Source of the DNA: Micromonospora pisi
GTDB lineage: Bacteria; Actinomycetota; Actinomycetes; Mycobacteriales; Micromonosporaceae
Reading direction: 5' to 3'
DNA length: 64,000 bases
Assembly (NCBI RefSeq): GCF_003633685.1
Contig: NZ_RBKT01000001.1
Span: forward strand, 5,146,001 to 5,210,000
Shown: piece by piece, positions 1 through 14,243 of the stretch
How positions within the stretch are numbered: the stretch's first letter is position 1
How the letters are laid out: each line of letters opens with the position of its first letter
Translations under genes and position numbers: made by a program
The notes under the pieces: generated by a model
Told to the model about the DNA's origin: nothing
The model's database searches: none
What the model saw: only the letters and a program-made list of their open reading frames with translations

Positions 1-92
1 GGTTCGGTTGGAATGTAGGAGAGTCACCCACCCGGGCGACTACGACCAAGGCGCGACCGCCAGGCAGGCGGTCGGAGGGAGCGGAAAACCCG

Positions 93-467
<375 letters not shown>

Positions 468-468
468 C

Positions 469-939
469 ATGCCGCGTAAGGGACCCGCTCCGCGCCGGCC
501 GTTGGTCGCCGACCCGGTGTACAACTCGCCGCTGGTCACCCAGCTGGTGAACAAGATCCTGCTCCGTGGCAAGCGTCAGCTCGCCGAGCGCATCGTCTAC
601 GGCGCCCTTGAGGGCTGCCGGGAGAAGTCGGGCACCGACCCGGTCGTCACCCTCAAGCGGGCGATGGACAACGTGAAGCCGACGCTGGAGGTGCGCAGCC
701 GCCGGGTCGGTGGCGCCACCTACCAGGTGCCGGTCGAGGTTCGCCCGGCCCGGGCGACCACCCTCGGACTGCGCTGGCTCGTGACGTACTCCAAGGCGCG
801 TCGTGAGAAGACCATGATCGAGCGCCTGATGAACGAGCTGCTCGACGCGAGCAACGGCCTCGGTGCCGCCGTCAAGCGGCGCGAGGACACGCACAAGATG
901 GCCGAGTCGAACAAGGCCTTCGCGCACTACCGCTGGTAA
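469..939 (+). CDS. rpsG: 30S ribosomal protein S7
   Basis: S7 is the primary assembly protein of the 30S head and contacts the E-site tRNA. The 156-residue product has the family's usual length, the N-terminal [10 protein letters not shown] start and the conserved [15 protein letters not shown] region. The gene follows rpsL with almost no gap, so the two are surely co-transcribed, and fusA starts about 70 bases downstream after a GC-rich spacer. Confidence 0.98.
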   Translation: MPRKGPAPRRPLVADPVYNSPLVTQLVNKILLRGKRQLAERIVYGALEGCREKSGTDPVVTLKRAMDNVKPTLEVRSRRVGGATYQVPVEVRPARATTLGLRWLVTYSKARREKTMIERLMNELLDASNGLGAAVKRREDTHKMAESNKAFAHYRW

Positions 940-1010
940 CACGCCTCGTGCCGCCGCCGCAGGGCGGCGGCACGACCAGGTTGTCGAGACGACGATAAGT
1001 AGGGATTGAA

Positions 1011-3107
<2,097 letters not shown>

Positions 3108-3340
3108 CGCGACACGCGTCACTCGTCCGTAGCCGGGCCGGTGATACCGCTAAGGCCATAGGCGGGTAATCTCGCCGCGGCCTGCACGGGCCGGGCTGCA
3201 AGAGACCGGGCCTGAAGGTTTCACCGCCGCAAGACCCAAGTACTTCCCGGCCGAAATGGGCCGGTAAGGCTGTCGACAGAGTCCTGAACGCCGAATGGCG
3301 TGCCGGGCGTACGAACCAAGAAGTCCACAGGAGGACACCA

Positions 3341-4534
<1,194 letters not shown>

Positions 4535-4885
4535 AAAGGTAACCCCGATTAGCGTTGCCGTGCGGTAGTACGGCATACTGGTCAGGTTGCGTACCGACCG
4601 TTTGTCGGCGTGCGCCCGGGACTCCCGGGTAAGTGCTGACGATAAGTCGCGCGCAGGGTGGTTGACCGCCACACGTGGTCAACCACCCTCGCACGGCGTC
4701 TGGGTCATGTTTTTCATGACCGGCGCCTCGACCGACCCGCGAAGGTCAGATTGCCCCGGGTAATGCTGGGCGGAGTCTGATCCCGGAGCGCGACACGCCC
4801 GACCGCGGGGGTCGGCGAAGTGGGGCTCTACCAGGTGGTGAGCACCCGCAAGACAGCGGCATCGAGAGAAGGAACAGAAGCCACC
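4535..4885 (+). other. 351-base non-coding leader between tuf and rpsJ
   Basis: No gene is seen here. The region holds the tuf terminator hairpin and then a perfect 7-base palindrome with a five-T loop (4703-4721). About 165 bases then precede rpsJ. Promoter elements for the S10 operon must lie here or upstream, but no convincing -35/-10 pair stands out. In many bacteria the S10 leader is a site of feedback control by L4; whether that applies here cannot be told from sequence. Confidence 0.5.
4656..4688 (+). terminator. Hairpin after tuf, likely end of str operon
   Basis: Perfect 12-base inverted repeat (GGGTGGTTGACC and its complement) around a 9-base loop, about 120 bases after the tuf stop codon. 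There is no T tract, which is usual for actinobacterial terminators. Confidence 0.7.
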
Positions 4886-5194
4886 ATGGCGGGACAGAAG
4901 ATCCGCATCCGGCTCAAGGCCTATGACCACGAGGTCGTCGACTCCTCGGCGCGGAAGATCGTGGAGACGGTGACGCGCACCGGGGCGCAGGTCGCGGGCC
5001 CGGTGCCGCTGCCCACGGAGATCAACCGTTTCTGCGTGATCCGTTCGCCGCACAAGTACAAGGACTCGCGCGAGCACTTCGAGATGCGCACGCACAAGCG
5101 TCTGATCGACATCATCGACCCGACCCCGAAGACGGTCGACTCGCTCATGCGCCTCGACCTGCCGGCTGGCGTCGACATCGAGATCAAGCTGTAG
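4886..5194 (+). CDS. rpsJ: 30S ribosomal protein S10
   Basis: S10 is part of the 30S head and, with NusB, also of transcription antitermination complexes. The product is 102 residues when read from the ATG at 4886, exactly the usual actinobacterial length, starting [17 protein letters not shown] longer in-frame start at 4820 exists but would add 22 unrelated residues. GAAGGAACAG just upstream could be the ribosome-binding site. It is the first gene of the S10 operon, with rplC 11 bases downstream. Confidence 0.98.
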
Positions 5195-5205
5195 GGACCG
5201 GACTA

Positions 5206-5871
5206 ATGGACAGGCAAGTTAAGGGCATCCTGGGCGCCAAGCTCGGCATGACCCAGGTCTGGGACAACAACCGCGTTGTCCCGGTGACCGTGGTGCAGGC
5301 CGGCCCGTGCGTCGTGAGCCAGGTCCGTACCACCGACAAGGACGGGTACTCCGCGGTCCAGTTGGCGTACGGCGTAGTTGACCCGCGCAAGGTCAAGAAG
5401 CCGCGTGCCGGACACTTCGCGAAGTCCGGTGTGGCCCCCCGGCGGCACATCGTCGAGCTGCGCACCTCCGACGCGTCGGAGTACGAGCTCGGCCAGGAGG
5501 TCACCGTCGACGCGTTCGCCAAGGGCGGAATGATCGACGTGACCGGCCGGACCAAGGGCAAGGGCTTCGCCGGTGTCATGAAGCGTCACGGCTTCCACGG
5601 CCTGGGCTCGGGCCACGGTGTCGAGCGCAAGCACCGCTCGCCCGGTTCCATCGGCGCCTGCGCGACCCCCGGTCGCGTCTTCAAGGGCGTACGGATGGCC
5701 GGTCGCATGGGTGCGCGTCGGTTCACCTCGCAGAACCTGGTCGTCCAGGCGGTCGACGTCGAGCAGAACCTGCTGCTCGTCCGTGGCGCCATCCCGGGCC
5801 CCAAGGGTGCGCTGGTGCTGGTTCGCACCGCAGCCAAGGTGCAGGCGAAGAAGGGCGGTGTGGCGAAGTGA
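5206..5871 (+). CDS. rplC: 50S ribosomal protein L3
   Basis: L3 initiates large-subunit assembly and reaches toward the peptidyl transferase centre. The 221-residue product has the opening [19 protein letters not shown] and the conserved [11 protein letters not shown] and [15 protein letters not shown] segments of the central extension. It overlaps rplD by four bases, which suggests translational coupling in the S10 operon. Confidence 0.98.
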   Translation: MDRQVKGILGAKLGMTQVWDNNRVVPVTVVQAGPCVVSQVRTTDKDGYSAVQLAYGVVDPRKVKKPRAGHFAKSGVAPRRHIVELRTSDASEYELGQEVTVDAFAKGGMIDVTGRTKGKGFAGVMKRHGFHGLGSGHGVERKHRSPGSIGACATPGRVFKGVRMAGRMGARRFTSQNLVVQAVDVEQNLLLVRGAIPGPKGALVLVRTAAKVQAKKGGVAK

Positions 5872-6536
5872 CCTCCGTTGACGTGCGCACCGTCGAGGGT
5901 GGCACGAGCGGCTCGGTTGAGCTGCCCGACAGCATCTTCGACGTGCAGGCGAACCTCTCGCTGATGCACCAGGTCGTGGTGGCCCAGCTGGCCGCCGCGC
6001 GCCAGGGCACGCACAAGGTGAAGACCCGCGGTGAGGTCGCCGGTGGCGGCAAGAAGCCGTACAAGCAGAAGGGCACCGGTCGCGCCCGTCAGGGCTCGAT
6101 CCGCGCGCCGCAGTTCGCCGGCGGTGGCGTTGTCCACGGCCCGGTGCCGCGTGACTACAGCCAGCGGACCCCGAAGAAGATGAAGGCCGCTGCTCTGCGT
6201 GGCGCCCTGTCGGACCGGGCCCGCGCTGGTCAGGTACACGTGGTGGAGTCGTTCGTCGGTGGCGAGAAGCCGTCGACCAAGGCGGCCCTGGCCACGCTGA
6301 CCAAGCTGACCGAGGCCAAGCGGGTGCTGGTCGTGCTGAGCCGCACCGACGAGCTGAACTGGGTCTCGCTGCGCAACGAGCCGCGAGTACACCTGATCGA
6401 GTCCGGCCAGCTCAACACGTACGACGTGCTGGTGGCCGACGACGTGATCTTCACCCGGGATGCGCTGGACGAGTTCCTGGGCGTTCCGGGGGCACAGGCC
6501 GCGGACGAGTCCGGAAGTGAGGGCGACGAGAAGTGA
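5868..6536 (+). CDS. rplD: 50S ribosomal protein L4
   Basis: L4 lines the nascent peptide exit tunnel and in some bacteria represses its own operon. The 222-residue product shows the tunnel-loop region with [15 protein letters not shown] and a C-terminal acidic tail of about 15 residues ending SGSEGDEK that goes beyond the core fold. GTG start; it overlaps rplC and rplW by four bases each, typical of this tightly coupled operon. Confidence 0.98.
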   Translation: MTSVDVRTVEGGTSGSVELPDSIFDVQANLSLMHQVVVAQLAAARQGTHKVKTRGEVAGGGKKPYKQKGTGRARQGSIRAPQFAGGGVVHGPVPRDYSQRTPKKMKAAALRGALSDRARAGQVHVVESFVGGEKPSTKAALATLTKLTEAKRVLVVLSRTDELNWVSLRNEPRVHLIESGQLNTYDVLVADDVIFTRDALDEFLGVPGAQAADESGSEGDEK

Positions 6537-6835
6537 GCACGATCGCCGACCCGCGGGACATCATCGTCGCGCCGGTCGTCTCCGAGAAGAGCTACAGCGA
6601 GCTGAACCGTAACTGGTACACCTTCCTGGTGCACCCGGACGCGAACAAGACCGCGATCAAGATTGCTATCCAGCAGATCTTCGACGTGCGCGTCCTGACG
6701 GTCAACACGCTCAACCGCGAGGGCAAGCGCAAGCGGACCCGTAACGGGTTCGGCCAGCGCAAGGCCACGAAGCGCGCGATGGTGAAGCTGGCTGACGGCG
6801 ACCGCATCGAGGCCTTCGGCGGCCCGGTCAGCTGA
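6533..6835 (+). CDS. rplW: 50S ribosomal protein L23
   Basis: L23 is found at the tunnel exit, where trigger factor and the signal recognition particle dock. The 100-residue product contains the family pattern [12 protein letters not shown] and the [20 protein letters not shown] loop. It starts with GTG inside the last codons of rplD and is followed after 12 bases by rplB. Confidence 0.97.
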   Translation: MSTIADPRDIIVAPVVSEKSYSELNRNWYTFLVHPDANKTAIKIAIQQIFDVRVLTVNTLNREGKRKRTRNGFGQRKATKRAMVKLADGDRIEAFGGPVS

Positions 6836-6847
6836 GGGGTGTAGACA

Positions 6848-7687
6848 ATGGCAATCCGTAAATACAAGCCGACGACGCCTGGCCGACGTGGCTCCAGCGT
6901 CGCCGACTTCGCCGAGATCACCAGGTCGACTCCCGAGAAGTCGCTGCTGGCTCCGCTGCCGAAGAAGGGTGGGCGTAACGCCCACGGCCGGATCACCACC
7001 CGGCACCACGGCGGTGGGCACAAGCGGCAGTACCGGCTGATCGACTTCAAGCGGGTGGACAAGGACGGTGTGCCGGCCAAGGTCGCGCACATCGAATACG
7101 ACCCCAACCGCACCGCGCGTATCGCGCTGCTGCACTACGCCGACGGCGAGAAGCGCTACATCATCGCGCCGAAGGACCTGAAGCAGGGCGACGCGGTGGA
7201 GTCGGGCCCGACCGCCGACATCAAGCCGGGCAACAACCTGCCGCTGCGCAACATCCCGGTGGGTACCACCATCCACGGTGTGGAGCTGCGTCCGGGCGGC
7301 GGAGCCAAGCTGGCCCGTTCGGCCGGCGTCGGCATCCAGCTGCTGGGTCGTGAGGGTGCCTACGCCACGCTGCGTATGCCCTCCGGTGAAATCCGGCGGG
7401 TGGACGTGCGCTGCCGGGCGACGGTTGGCGAGATCGGCAACGCCGATCAGTCAAACATCAACTGGGGCAAGGCCGGCCGTATGCGGTGGAAGGGCAAGCG
7501 CCCGACCGTCCGTGGTGTCGCGATGAACCCGGTGGACCACCCGCACGGTGGTGGTGAGGGTAAGACCTCCGGTGGCCGCCACCCGGTCAACCCGCAGGGT
7601 AAGCCCGAGGGCCGCACCCGTCGTAAGGGCCAGCCGAGCGACCGGCTGATCGTCCGCCGCCGCTACGCGACCCGCAAGCGCGGCTAA
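6848..7687 (+). CDS. rplB: 50S ribosomal protein L2
   Basis: L2 binds 23S rRNA near the peptidyl transferase centre and is needed for subunit joining. The product has 279 residues, with [14 protein letters not shown] at the start. The C-terminal signature [16 protein letters not shown] contains the conserved histidine of the family near residue 230. It is preceded by a GGGGTG-type ribosome-binding site and lies 15 bases before rpsS. Confidence 0.98.
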   Translation: MAIRKYKPTTPGRRGSSVADFAEITRSTPEKSLLAPLPKKGGRNAHGRITTRHHGGGHKRQYRLIDFKRVDKDGVPAKVAHIEYDPNRTARIALLHYADGEKRYIIAPKDLKQGDAVESGPTADIKPGNNLPLRNIPVGTTIHGVELRPGGGAKLARSAGVGIQLLGREGAYATLRMPSGEIRRVDVRCRATVGEIGNADQSNINWGKAGRMRWKGKRPTVRGVAMNPVDHPHGGGEGKTSGGRHPVNPQGKPEGRTRRKGQPSDRLIVRRRYATRKRG

Positions 7688-7702
7688 GGGAGTTAGGTAG
7701 AC

Positions 7703-7984
7703 ATGCCTCGCAGCTTGAAGAAGGGCCCGTTCGTCGACGACCACCTGCTCAAGAAGGTGGAGACGCAGAACGAGAAGGGCTCGAAGAACGTCATCAAGAC
7801 GTGGTCCCGGCGTTCGATGATCATCCCGGACATGCTCGGGCACACGATCGCCGTGCACGACGGGCGCAAGCACGTTCCGGTGTTCGTCACCGAGGCGATG
7901 GTCGGGCACAAGCTCGGCGAGTTTGCGCTGACCCGCACGTTCAAGGGTCACGAGAAGGACGACCGGAAGAGTCGCCGGCGCTGA
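7703..7984 (+). CDS. rpsS: 30S ribosomal protein S19
   Basis: S19 forms a complex with S13 in the 30S head and contacts the A-site tRNA. The 93-residue product has the standard opening [18 protein letters not shown] and the conserved [16 protein letters not shown] segment. Length and position between rplB and rplV are as expected. Confidence 0.98.
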   Translation: MPRSLKKGPFVDDHLLKKVETQNEKGSKNVIKTWSRRSMIIPDMLGHTIAVHDGRKHVPVFVTEAMVGHKLGEFALTRTFKGHEKDDRKSRRR

Positions 7985-8020
7985 GCCGGGCCACGGATAA
8001 AGGATCAAGGGGTTTCAGCG

Positions 8021-8494
8021 ATGCCAGTTAAGGGCGACGCTCCGGTGCTTCCGGGCGCGCGGGCGGTTGCGCGGCACGTGGGCATCTCGGCGACGAAGGC
8101 TCGCCGGGTGGTCAACCTCGTCCGCGGCCTGCCCGCGAAGGAGGCGCTCACGGTGCTCCAGTTCGCGCCGCAGGCTGCGAGCGAGCAGGTCTACAAGGTG
8201 CTCGCGAGTGCGATCGCCAACGCCGAGAACAACGAGCGGCTGGACCCCGACGCGCTGCTCGTGAGCGAGGCGTATGTCGACGAGGGCCCGACGATGAAGC
8301 GGTTCCGGCCGCGGGCGCAGGGCCGGGCGTACCGGATCCGCAAGCGGACCAGCCACATCACCATCGTGGTCGAGGCGGTCGCGCCAGCCACGCCGAAGCG
8401 GGGCGCGGCGAAGAAGGCCGCACCGGCCAAGGCCACGCCGGCCACCGAGGCCGAGGCTGCCGACACGCAGAGCAAGACGGAAGGTGCCGAGTAA
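8021..8494 (+). CDS. rplV: 50S ribosomal protein L22 with Ala/Lys-rich tail
   Basis: L22 extends into the exit tunnel, and its loop forms part of the narrowest point and affects macrolide action. The 157-residue product contains the core fold up to about residue 122 ([34 protein letters not shown]). A tail of about 35 residues rich in Ala, Lys and Glu follows; such a tail is common in Actinobacteria and absent from the E. coli protein of 110 residues. Its stop overlaps the rpsC start by one base. Confidence 0.97.
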   Translation: MPVKGDAPVLPGARAVARHVGISATKARRVVNLVRGLPAKEALTVLQFAPQAASEQVYKVLASAIANAENNERLDPDALLVSEAYVDEGPTMKRFRPRAQGRAYRIRKRTSHITIVVEAVAPATPKRGAAKKAAPAKATPATEAEAADTQSKTEGAE

Positions 8495-9372
8495 TGGGTC
8501 AGAAGGTTCACCCGATTGGGTTCCGGCTTGGCATCTCGACCGATTGGAAGTCCCGCTGGTTCGCGGACAAGCTCTACAAGGACTACATCGGCGAGGATGT
8601 CAAGATCCGCCGGATGATGTCCAAGGGCTTGGAGCGGGCTGGTATCTCCAAGGTCGACATCGAGCGCACCCGGGACCGGGTCCGGGTCGACATCCACACC
8701 GCGCGGCCGGGCATCGTGATCGGCCGTAAGGGTGCGGAGGCCGACCGGATCCGCGGGGAGCTGGAGAAGCTCACCGGCAAGCAGGTGCAGCTGAACATCC
8801 TCGAGGTGAAGAACCCCGAGTCGGACGCGCAGCTGGTCGCACAGGGTGTGGCCGAGCAGCTGTCCAGCCGGGTCAGCTTCCGTCGGGCGATGCGCAAGGC
8901 GATGCAGTCGGCGATGAAGAACTCGATCGTCAAGGGAATCCGGGTGCAGGTCTCCGGTCGCCTCGGCGGCGCGGAGATGAGCCGCACGGAGTTCTACCGC
9001 GAGGGCCGGGTGCCGCTGCACACGCTGCGGGCCAACATCGAGTACGGCTTCTTCGAGGCGCGGACCACCTTCGGCCGGATCGGCGTGAAGGTGTGGATCT
9101 ACAAGGGCGACGCCGTACCCGGTCGGGAAGCTCCGGCCGAGACCGGTCCGGCCCGTCCGCGTCGCGACCGTGGTGACCGGCCCGAGCGGCCGCGTCGTGG
9201 GCGGTCCGGCTCGTCCGGTACCACCGCCGGCGGCACCGAGGCTGGGCGTGCGGCGGCGGCGGAGTTCGCCGGCACCCCGGCCGAGGCCACGAACGACCAG
9301 GCCGCGCCGGCTAGCGCCGCGCCGGCCACTCCGGCTCCGGCCGGATCGGACAGCTCAGCGCAGGAGGGCTGA
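8494..9372 (+). CDS. rpsC: 30S ribosomal protein S3 with disordered tail
   Basis: S3 lines the mRNA entry channel and takes part in helicase activity of the ribosome. The 292-residue product has the N-terminal KH domain ([17 protein letters not shown] near residues 76-92) and the C-terminal domain ending near residue 210. About 80 residues rich in Arg, Pro, Ala and Thr follow and look disordered. E. coli S3 is 233 residues. It overlaps rplV by one base and is followed by rplP after three bases. Confidence 0.97.
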   Translation: MGQKVHPIGFRLGISTDWKSRWFADKLYKDYIGEDVKIRRMMSKGLERAGISKVDIERTRDRVRVDIHTARPGIVIGRKGAEADRIRGELEKLTGKQVQLNILEVKNPESDAQLVAQGVAEQLSSRVSFRRAMRKAMQSAMKNSIVKGIRVQVSGRLGGAEMSRTEFYREGRVPLHTLRANIEYGFFEARTTFGRIGVKVWIYKGDAVPGREAPAETGPARPRRDRGDRPERPRRGRSGSSGTTAGGTEAGRAAAAEFAGTPAEATNDQAAPASAAPATPAPAGSDSSAQEG

Positions 9373-9375
9373 CAG

Positions 9376-9801
9376 ATGCTGATGCCGCGCAAGCCCCCGA
9401 AGGGCTTCCGCAAGCCGCACCACCCCGACCGCCATGGCGCGTCGAAGGGCGGCAACCGGGTGGTGTTCGGCGAGTTCGGAATCCAGGCGCTGGAGCCCGC
9501 GTACGTCACCAACCGGCAGATCGAGTCAGCGCGTATCGCGATGACCCGACACATCAAGCGTGGCGGCAAGGTCTGGATCACGGTCTTCCCGGACCAGGCC
9601 CTGACCAAGAAGCCCGCTGAAACCCGGATGGGTTCCGGTAAGGGCTCGCCCGAGTGGTGGGTCGCCAACGTTAAGCCGGGACGGGTGCTCTTCGAGATGT
9701 CCTTCCCCAACGAGCAGACCGCGCGAGAGGCTATGCGTCGCGCGATCCACAAGCTCCCGATGAAGTGCCGAATTGTGACACGCGAAGTGGGTGAAAGCTG
9801 A
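9376..9801 (+). CDS. rplP: 50S ribosomal protein L16
   Basis: L16 helps to position the A-site tRNA and organise the peptidyl transferase region. The 141-residue product begins [19 protein letters not shown] and has the conserved [14 protein letters not shown] motif with a Met-Arg-Arg-Ala helix near the end. Its stop overlaps the rpmC start by one base. Confidence 0.98.
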   Translation: MLMPRKPPKGFRKPHHPDRHGASKGGNRVVFGEFGIQALEPAYVTNRQIESARIAMTRHIKRGGKVWITVFPDQALTKKPAETRMGSGKGSPEWWVANVKPGRVLFEMSFPNEQTAREAMRRAIHKLPMKCRIVTREVGES

Positions 9802-10037
9802 TGGCCGCGGGCGTTAAGGCCGGCGAGCTGCGTGAGCTCTCCGAGGAGGAGCTGGTCACGAAGCTGCGCGAGGCCAAGGCGGAGCTGTTCAACCTCCGCG
9901 TGCAGGCCGCGACCGGCCAGCTGGACAACAATCGCCGGCTGCAGGTCATCCGTCGGGAGATCGCCCGGATCTACACGATCATGCGTGAGCGCGAGCTGGG
10001 TCTCTCCGCCGCGCCGACTGAGGTGACTGCATCATGA
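9801..10037 (+). CDS. rpmC: 50S ribosomal protein L29
   Basis: L29 is a small two-helix protein beside the tunnel exit next to L23. The 78-residue product has the family core [18 protein letters not shown] followed by [15 protein letters not shown]. It overlaps both neighbours in the S10 operon and shows no unusual features. Confidence 0.96.
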   Translation: MAAGVKAGELRELSEEELVTKLREAKAELFNLRVQAATGQLDNNRRLQVIRREIARIYTIMRERELGLSAAPTEVTAS

Positions 10038-10324
10038 GCGAGTCGACCGCCCCGGAGGGGACCACCACCGCCCCACGGGCCCAGCGCAAGGTGCGCGAGG
10101 GCCTCGTGGTCAGCGACAAGATGGACAAGACCGTCGTGGTCGAGGTTGAGGACCGGGTCAAGCACGCGCTGTACGGCAAGGTTCTGCGCCGTACGCGCAA
10201 GCTGAAGGTGCACGACGAGCAGAACGCGTGCGGCATCGGCGACCGCGTGCTGCTGATGGAGACCCGTCCGCTCTCCGCCACCAAGCGGTGGCGGGTCGTG
10301 GAGATCCTCGAAAAGGCCAAGTAG
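10034..10324 (+). CDS. rpsQ: 30S ribosomal protein S17
   Basis: S17 is an early-binding 30S protein with an OB fold. The 96-residue product has the [18 protein letters not shown] strand region and the [19 protein letters not shown] ending of the family. Its N-terminus is some 15 residues longer than the E. coli protein. It is the last gene of the S10 group here, and rplN starts 136 bases later. Confidence 0.97.
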   Translation: MSESTAPEGTTTAPRAQRKVREGLVVSDKMDKTVVVEVEDRVKHALYGKVLRRTRKLKVHDEQNACGIGDRVLLMETRPLSATKRWRVVEILEKAK

Positions 10325-10460
10325 AGCCGGCCGGGCTGCGGAAGCGGACCGGACAGCAAGCTCAGGGTTCCGCCAGGCTCAGACGGCATGAGTTTCCAGC
10401 TGGTAGGTACGGGCCGGAGACATACAGCCGTCTGAGAACCGGCAGACATAGGAGATAGAC

Positions 10461-10829
10461 GTGATTCAGCAGGAGTCGCGACTGCGCGTCGCCGACAACA
10501 CGGGTGCCCGGGAGATCCTGTGCATCCGGGTTCTCGGTGGCTCCGGTCGGCGCTACGCGAGTATCGGCGACGTCATCGTGGCCACGGTCAAGGACGCCAT
10601 TCCGGGGGCCGGTGTGAAGAAGGGCGACGTCGTCAAGGCGGTCGTCGTCCGCACCGCCAAGGAGAGGCGGCGTCCGGACGGCTCGTACATCCGCTTCGAC
10701 GAGAACGCCGCCGTCATCATCAAGGACGGTGGCGACCCGCGTGGTACCCGCATCTTCGGCCCGGTGGGTCGGGAGCTGCGGGACAAGCGGTTCATGAAGA
10801 TCATTTCCCTCGCGCCGGAGGTGTTGTGA
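10461..10829 (+). CDS. rplN: 50S ribosomal protein L14
   Basis: L14 forms part of the intersubunit bridge B8 and contacts L19. The product is 122 residues, the universal length, opening [19 protein letters not shown] and ending in the family motif [13 protein letters not shown] start after a GGAGAT ribosome-binding site. The 136-base spacer in front of it could hold a promoter for the spc group, though none is clear. Confidence 0.98.
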   Translation: MIQQESRLRVADNTGAREILCIRVLGGSGRRYASIGDVIVATVKDAIPGAGVKKGDVVKAVVVRTAKERRRPDGSYIRFDENAAVIIKDGGDPRGTRIFGPVGRELRDKRFMKIISLAPEVL

Positions 10830-11146
10830 CCGTGAAAATCAAGAAGGGTGACACGGTCGTCGTCATCGCCGGCAAGGACAAGGGTGCCAAGGGTAAGGTC
10901 ATCGCGGCCTACCCGCGGCAGGACAAGGTCCTGGTCGAGGGCGTGAACCGGGTCAAGAAGCACACCCGCATCAGCACCACTCAGCGTGGCGCCAAGACCG
11001 GTGGCATCGTCACTCAGGAGGCCGCGATCCACGTGTCGAACGTGCAGATCCTGGACTCCGACGGCAACCCGACCCGGGTCGGTTACCGGATCGACGACAG
11101 TGGCCAGAAGGTCCGCATCGCGCGTAGCACCGGTAAGGACCTGTGA
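10826..11146 (+). CDS. rplX: 50S ribosomal protein L24
   Basis: L24 is one of the two proteins that initiate 50S assembly. From the GTG at 10826, which overlaps the rplN stop codon, the product is 106 residues with the KOW motif ([20 protein letters not shown]) at the start. A second GTG at 10832 is also possible. The family length of about 105 fits either. A far longer upstream frame exists but is a shadow of rplN. Confidence 0.96.
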   Translation: MTVKIKKGDTVVVIAGKDKGAKGKVIAAYPRQDKVLVEGVNRVKKHTRISTTQRGAKTGGIVTQEAAIHVSNVQILDSDGNPTRVGYRIDDSGQKVRIARSTGKDL

Positions 11147-11730
11147 TGAGCACGGCTACCGAAGCCAAGACCATGCCGCGTCTCAAGGAGCGGTACCGCA
11201 ACGAGATCGCGGCCGCGCTGCGCGAGCAGTTCGGCTACCAGAACCCGATGCAGGTGCCGGGTCTGGTCAAGATCGTCGTCAACATGGGTGTCGGCGAGGC
11301 TGCTCGCGACGCCAAGCTGATCGACGGTGCGGTTCGCGACCTGGCCACCATCACCGGCCAGAAGCCGCAGGTGCGGCGGGCGACCAAGTCGATCGCGCAG
11401 TTCAAGCTCCGTGAGGGGATGCCGATCGGCGCGAAGGTGACCCTCCGGGGTGACCGGATGTGGGAGTTCCTGGACCGGCTGCTCTCCATCGCGCTGCCGC
11501 GTATCCGTGACTTCCGGGGTCTCGACGGGCGCAAGCTCGACGGCCACGGCAACTACACCTTCGGTCTGACCGAGCAGTCGGTGTTCCACGAGATCGACCA
11601 GGACCGGATCGATCGGCAGCGGGGTATGGACATCACGGTGGTCACCACGGCCACGAAGGACGACGAGGGCCGGGCGCTGCTGAAGCACCTGGGCTTCCCG
11701 TTCCGTGAAGACCCGAGCAAGGAGAACTGA
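11146..11730 (+). CDS. rplE: 50S ribosomal protein L5
   Basis: L5 binds 5S rRNA and contacts the P-site tRNA at the central protuberance. The 194-residue product has the core [18 protein letters not shown] and the [20 protein letters not shown] segment typical of the family, with a short N-terminal extension common in Actinobacteria. The ATG at 11146 overlaps the rplX stop by one base; a GTG one codon earlier is also in frame. Confidence 0.97.
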   Translation: MSTATEAKTMPRLKERYRNEIAAALREQFGYQNPMQVPGLVKIVVNMGVGEAARDAKLIDGAVRDLATITGQKPQVRRATKSIAQFKLREGMPIGAKVTLRGDRMWEFLDRLLSIALPRIRDFRGLDGRKLDGHGNYTFGLTEQSVFHEIDQDRIDRQRGMDITVVTTATKDDEGRALLKHLGFPFREDPSKEN

Positions 11731-11731
11731 G

Positions 11732-11917
11732 ATGGCGAAGAAGGCGCTTATCATCAAAGCGGCCGCGAAGCCGAAGTTCTCGGTTCGCGCCTACACCCGC
11801 TGCCAGCGGTGCGGTCGCCCGAAGGCGGTCTACCGCAAGTTCGGGCTCTGCCGCGTGTGCATCCGGGAGATGGCCCACCGCGGTGAGCTGCCCGGTGTCT
11901 CCAAGGCATCCTGGTAA
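11732..11917 (+). CDS. rpsN: 30S ribosomal protein S14 type Z (zinc-binding)
   Basis: S14 is part of the 30S head. The 61-residue product is the short zinc-binding form, with the CQRC and CRVC cysteine pairs forming a Zn ribbon. The ATG at 11732 is preceded by AAGGAGAA and lies one base after the rplE stop. Many actinobacteria also carry a zinc-free paralogue under Zur control elsewhere; none is present in this window. Confidence 0.97.
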   Translation: MAKKALIIKAAAKPKFSVRAYTRCQRCGRPKAVYRKFGLCRVCIREMAHRGELPGVSKASW

Positions 11918-12021
11918 AGGCCCAGCAGCGTCCTGACCGTTGGTCGGGGCGAGGATCGCAACGCCGTAGGCCCCGGGCCGTGTGCCCCGGGAACCGCGGT
12001 GAGAAAGGCTGACGAAAACCA

Positions 12022-12429
12022 ATGACTATGACTGACCCGATCGCAGACATGCTCACGCGTCTGCGTAACGCCAACCAGGCGTATCACGACCGGGTGACGA
12101 TGCCCTACTCGAAGATCAAGGCGAACATCGCCGAGGTCCTCAAGACCGAGGGTTACATCGCCACCTGGTCGGTCGAGGAGCCCGAAGAGGGTGTCGTCGG
12201 CAAGCGGCTGGTCGTCGAGCTGAAGTACGGCCAGAGCCGCGAGCGGAGCCTGGCGGGCATCAAGCGCGTCTCCAAGCCCGGTCTCCGGGTGTACGCCAAG
12301 TCGGACGAGCTTCCCCGGGTGCTCGGTGGGCTGGGCGTGGCGATCATTTCGACGTCCCAGGGCCTGCTCACCGACCGGCAGGCCCGCAAGCGGAGCGTTG
12401 GCGGGGAAGTCCTCGCCTTCGTCTGGTAA
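12022..12429 (+). CDS. rpsH: 30S ribosomal protein S8
   Basis: S8 is a primary 16S rRNA-binding protein and in E. coli the translational repressor of the spc operon. The 135-residue product has the start [20 protein letters not shown] and the C-terminal signature [16 protein letters not shown]. It follows rpsN after about 104 bases and precedes rplF by 16. Confidence 0.98.
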   Translation: MTMTDPIADMLTRLRNANQAYHDRVTMPYSKIKANIAEVLKTEGYIATWSVEEPEEGVVGKRLVVELKYGQSRERSLAGIKRVSKPGLRVYAKSDELPRVLGGLGVAIISTSQGLLTDRQARKRSVGGEVLAFVW

Positions 12430-12445
12430 CGGGAGACAGGTAGAA

Positions 12446-12988
12446 ATGTCGCGTATTGGACGTAAGTTGATCCCGGTGCCCGCCGGAGTCGACGTCACGA
12501 TCACCGGGCCGACCGTCAAGGTCAAGGGCCCCAAGGGCGAGCTCTCGCACACCCTCGCTGAGCCGATCAAGGCGGAGCGGGCCGAGGACGGTCAGCTGGA
12601 GGTGACCCGTCCGAACGACGAGCGTCGCGCCAAGGAGCTGCACGGTCTGAGCCGCACGCTGGTGGCCAACATGATCGTCGGGGTGACCGAGGGCTACCGT
12701 AAGACGCTGGAGATCGCCGGTACGGGTTACCGGGTCACCGCCAAGGGCAGCGACCTGGAGTTCGCGCTCGGGTTCTCCCACCCGGTGCTGGTTCCCGCCC
12801 CGGCGGGCATCACCTTCACGGTCGAGCGGCCCACGCTGTTCCACGTGGCCGGCATCGACAAGCAGTTGGTTGGTGAGGTCGCCGCCAAGATCCGGAAGAT
12901 CCGGCCGCCGGAGCCCTACAAGGGCAAGGGCGTGAAGTACCAGGGCGAGGTCATCCGCCGTAAGGCTGGAAAGGCAGGTAAGAAGTGA
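12446..12988 (+). CDS. rplF: 50S ribosomal protein L6
   Basis: L6 lies near the factor-binding site of the large subunit. From the ATG at 12446, preceded by GGGAGACAGG, the product is 180 residues with the opening [14 protein letters not shown] and the C-terminal family signature [12 protein letters not shown]. The longer in-frame extension upstream overlaps rpsH and is not used. It overlaps rplR by four bases. Confidence 0.97.
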   Translation: MSRIGRKLIPVPAGVDVTITGPTVKVKGPKGELSHTLAEPIKAERAEDGQLEVTRPNDERRAKELHGLSRTLVANMIVGVTEGYRKTLEIAGTGYRVTAKGSDLEFALGFSHPVLVPAPAGITFTVERPTLFHVAGIDKQLVGEVAAKIRKIRPPEPYKGKGVKYQGEVIRRKAGKAGKK

Positions 12989-13374
12989 GCGCCACGCTGC
13001 TCAAGCGCCGTCGCGGCGTTGCCGCCAAGCGCGCCGTCGGGCGGGCGCGGCGACACTTCCGGGTCCGCAAGAACGTCAGCGGCACCTCCGACCGTCCGCG
13101 GCTGGTCGTCACCCGTTCGCTCCGGCACATCACGGCCCAGGTGGTCGACGACACCAAGGGTCACACCCTGGCGTCGGCTTCCAGCCTGGACACGTCGCTC
13201 CGCGGTGGCGAGGGCGACAAGAGCGCCCTGGCCGGCAAGGTCGGCGCACTGCTGGCCGAGCGGGCGAAGGCCGCCGGCATCTCCAAGGTCGTCTTCGACC
13301 GCGGTGGCAACCGGTACGCGGGGCGGATCGCCGCGCTCGCCGACGCCGCCCGCGAAGCCGGACTCGAGTTCTGA
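12985..13374 (+). CDS. rplR: 50S ribosomal protein L18
   Basis: L18 anchors 5S rRNA to the 50S subunit. The 129-residue product has the Arg-rich start with [19 protein letters not shown], the [11 protein letters not shown] strand and the conserved [22 protein letters not shown] ending (shown in part). GTG start overlapping the rplF stop. A 72-base spacer separates it from rpsE. Confidence 0.97.
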   Translation: MSATLLKRRRGVAAKRAVGRARRHFRVRKNVSGTSDRPRLVVTRSLRHITAQVVDDTKGHTLASASSLDTSLRGGEGDKSALAGKVGALLAERAKAAGISKVVFDRGGNRYAGRIAALADAAREAGLEF

Positions 13375-13446
13375 CGGGCGTCTGATGCGCGTCGGACGAG
13401 GATCGCAAGTTAGTAACCCCGTCACGAGAGATAAGGAAGGCTGCTG

Positions 13447-14061
13447 ATGCCAGGTCAACAGCGCCGTGGCGGCGGGTCCGGTGGCAACGAGGGTGGTCGC
13501 CGCGACAACCGCCGTGAGGGCGGCCGCGGAAACGCGCCCGTCGAGAAGACGCCGCACATCGAGCGGGTCGTCGCGATCAACCGTGTGGCCAAGGTCGTGA
13601 AGGGTGGTCGTCGCTTCAGCTTCACCGCCCTGGTGATCGTGGGCGACGGCGACGGCACCGTCGGTGTGGGCTACGGAAAGGCCAAGGAGGTGCCCGCGGC
13701 GATCGCCAAGGGCGTCGAGGAGGCCAAGAAGCACTTCTTCAAGGTGCCGCGGATCGCCGCGTCGATTCCGCACCCGGTGCAGGGTGAGGACGCCGCTGGC
13801 GTGGTCCTGCTCAAGCCGGCGAGCGCCGGTACCGGTGTGATCGCCGGTGGGCCGGTCCGTGCCGTGCTGGAGTGCGCCGGTATCCACGACGTGCTCTCCA
13901 AGAGCCTCGGATCGTCGAACCCGATCAACATCGTGCACGCCACCGTCGCGGCCCTGAAGGGGCTGGAGTCGCCCGAGGCGGTTGCCAAGCGTCGTGGCCT
14001 GCCGGTGGAGGACGTCGCGCCGGCCGCCATGCTGGCGGCGCGGGCGGGGGTGACCCGCTGA
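13447..14061 (+). CDS. rpsE: 30S ribosomal protein S5
   Basis: S5 affects decoding fidelity and forms part of the mRNA entry site. The 204-residue product carries a Gly/Arg-rich N-terminal extension of about 40 residues, then the double-stranded RNA-binding fold ([19 protein letters not shown]) and the [14 protein letters not shown] loop. A ribosome-binding site AAGGAAGG precedes the ATG. Its stop overlaps rpmD by one base. Confidence 0.97.
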   Translation: MPGQQRRGGGSGGNEGGRRDNRREGGRGNAPVEKTPHIERVVAINRVAKVVKGGRRFSFTALVIVGDGDGTVGVGYGKAKEVPAAIAKGVEEAKKHFFKVPRIAASIPHPVQGEDAAGVVLLKPASAGTGVIAGGPVRAVLECAGIHDVLSKSLGSSNPINIVHATVAALKGLESPEAVAKRRGLPVEDVAPAAMLAARAGVTR

Positions 14062-14243
14062 TGGCACGGCTCAAGGTCACCCAGCTCCGATCCGACATCG
14101 GGACCAAGCACAACCAGCGGGAGTCCCTGCGGTCGCTCGGTCTCAAGCGGATCAATGACGTGGTGGTCAAGGAGGACCGCCCCGAGATTCGGGGCATGAT
14201 CTTCACCGTGAGCCACCTCGTGAAGGTCGAGGAGGTCGAGTAA
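14061..14243 (+). CDS. rpmD: 50S ribosomal protein L30
   Basis: L30 is a small protein on the large subunit. Read from the ATG at 14061, which overlaps the rpsE stop, the product is 60 residues, with [20 protein letters not shown] at the start and the typical [12 protein letters not shown]-like segment (here [14 protein letters not shown]). Its stop overlaps the start of rplO. Confidence 0.96.
   Translation: MARLKVTQLRSDIGTKHNQRESLRSLGLKRINDVVVKEDRPEIRGMIFTVSHLVKVEEVE

Noticed and set aside
4555-4583. Promoter after tuf (TTGCCG ... CATACT)
   Set aside because: The spacing between the boxes is only 13 bases, and the site is upstream of the tuf terminator.
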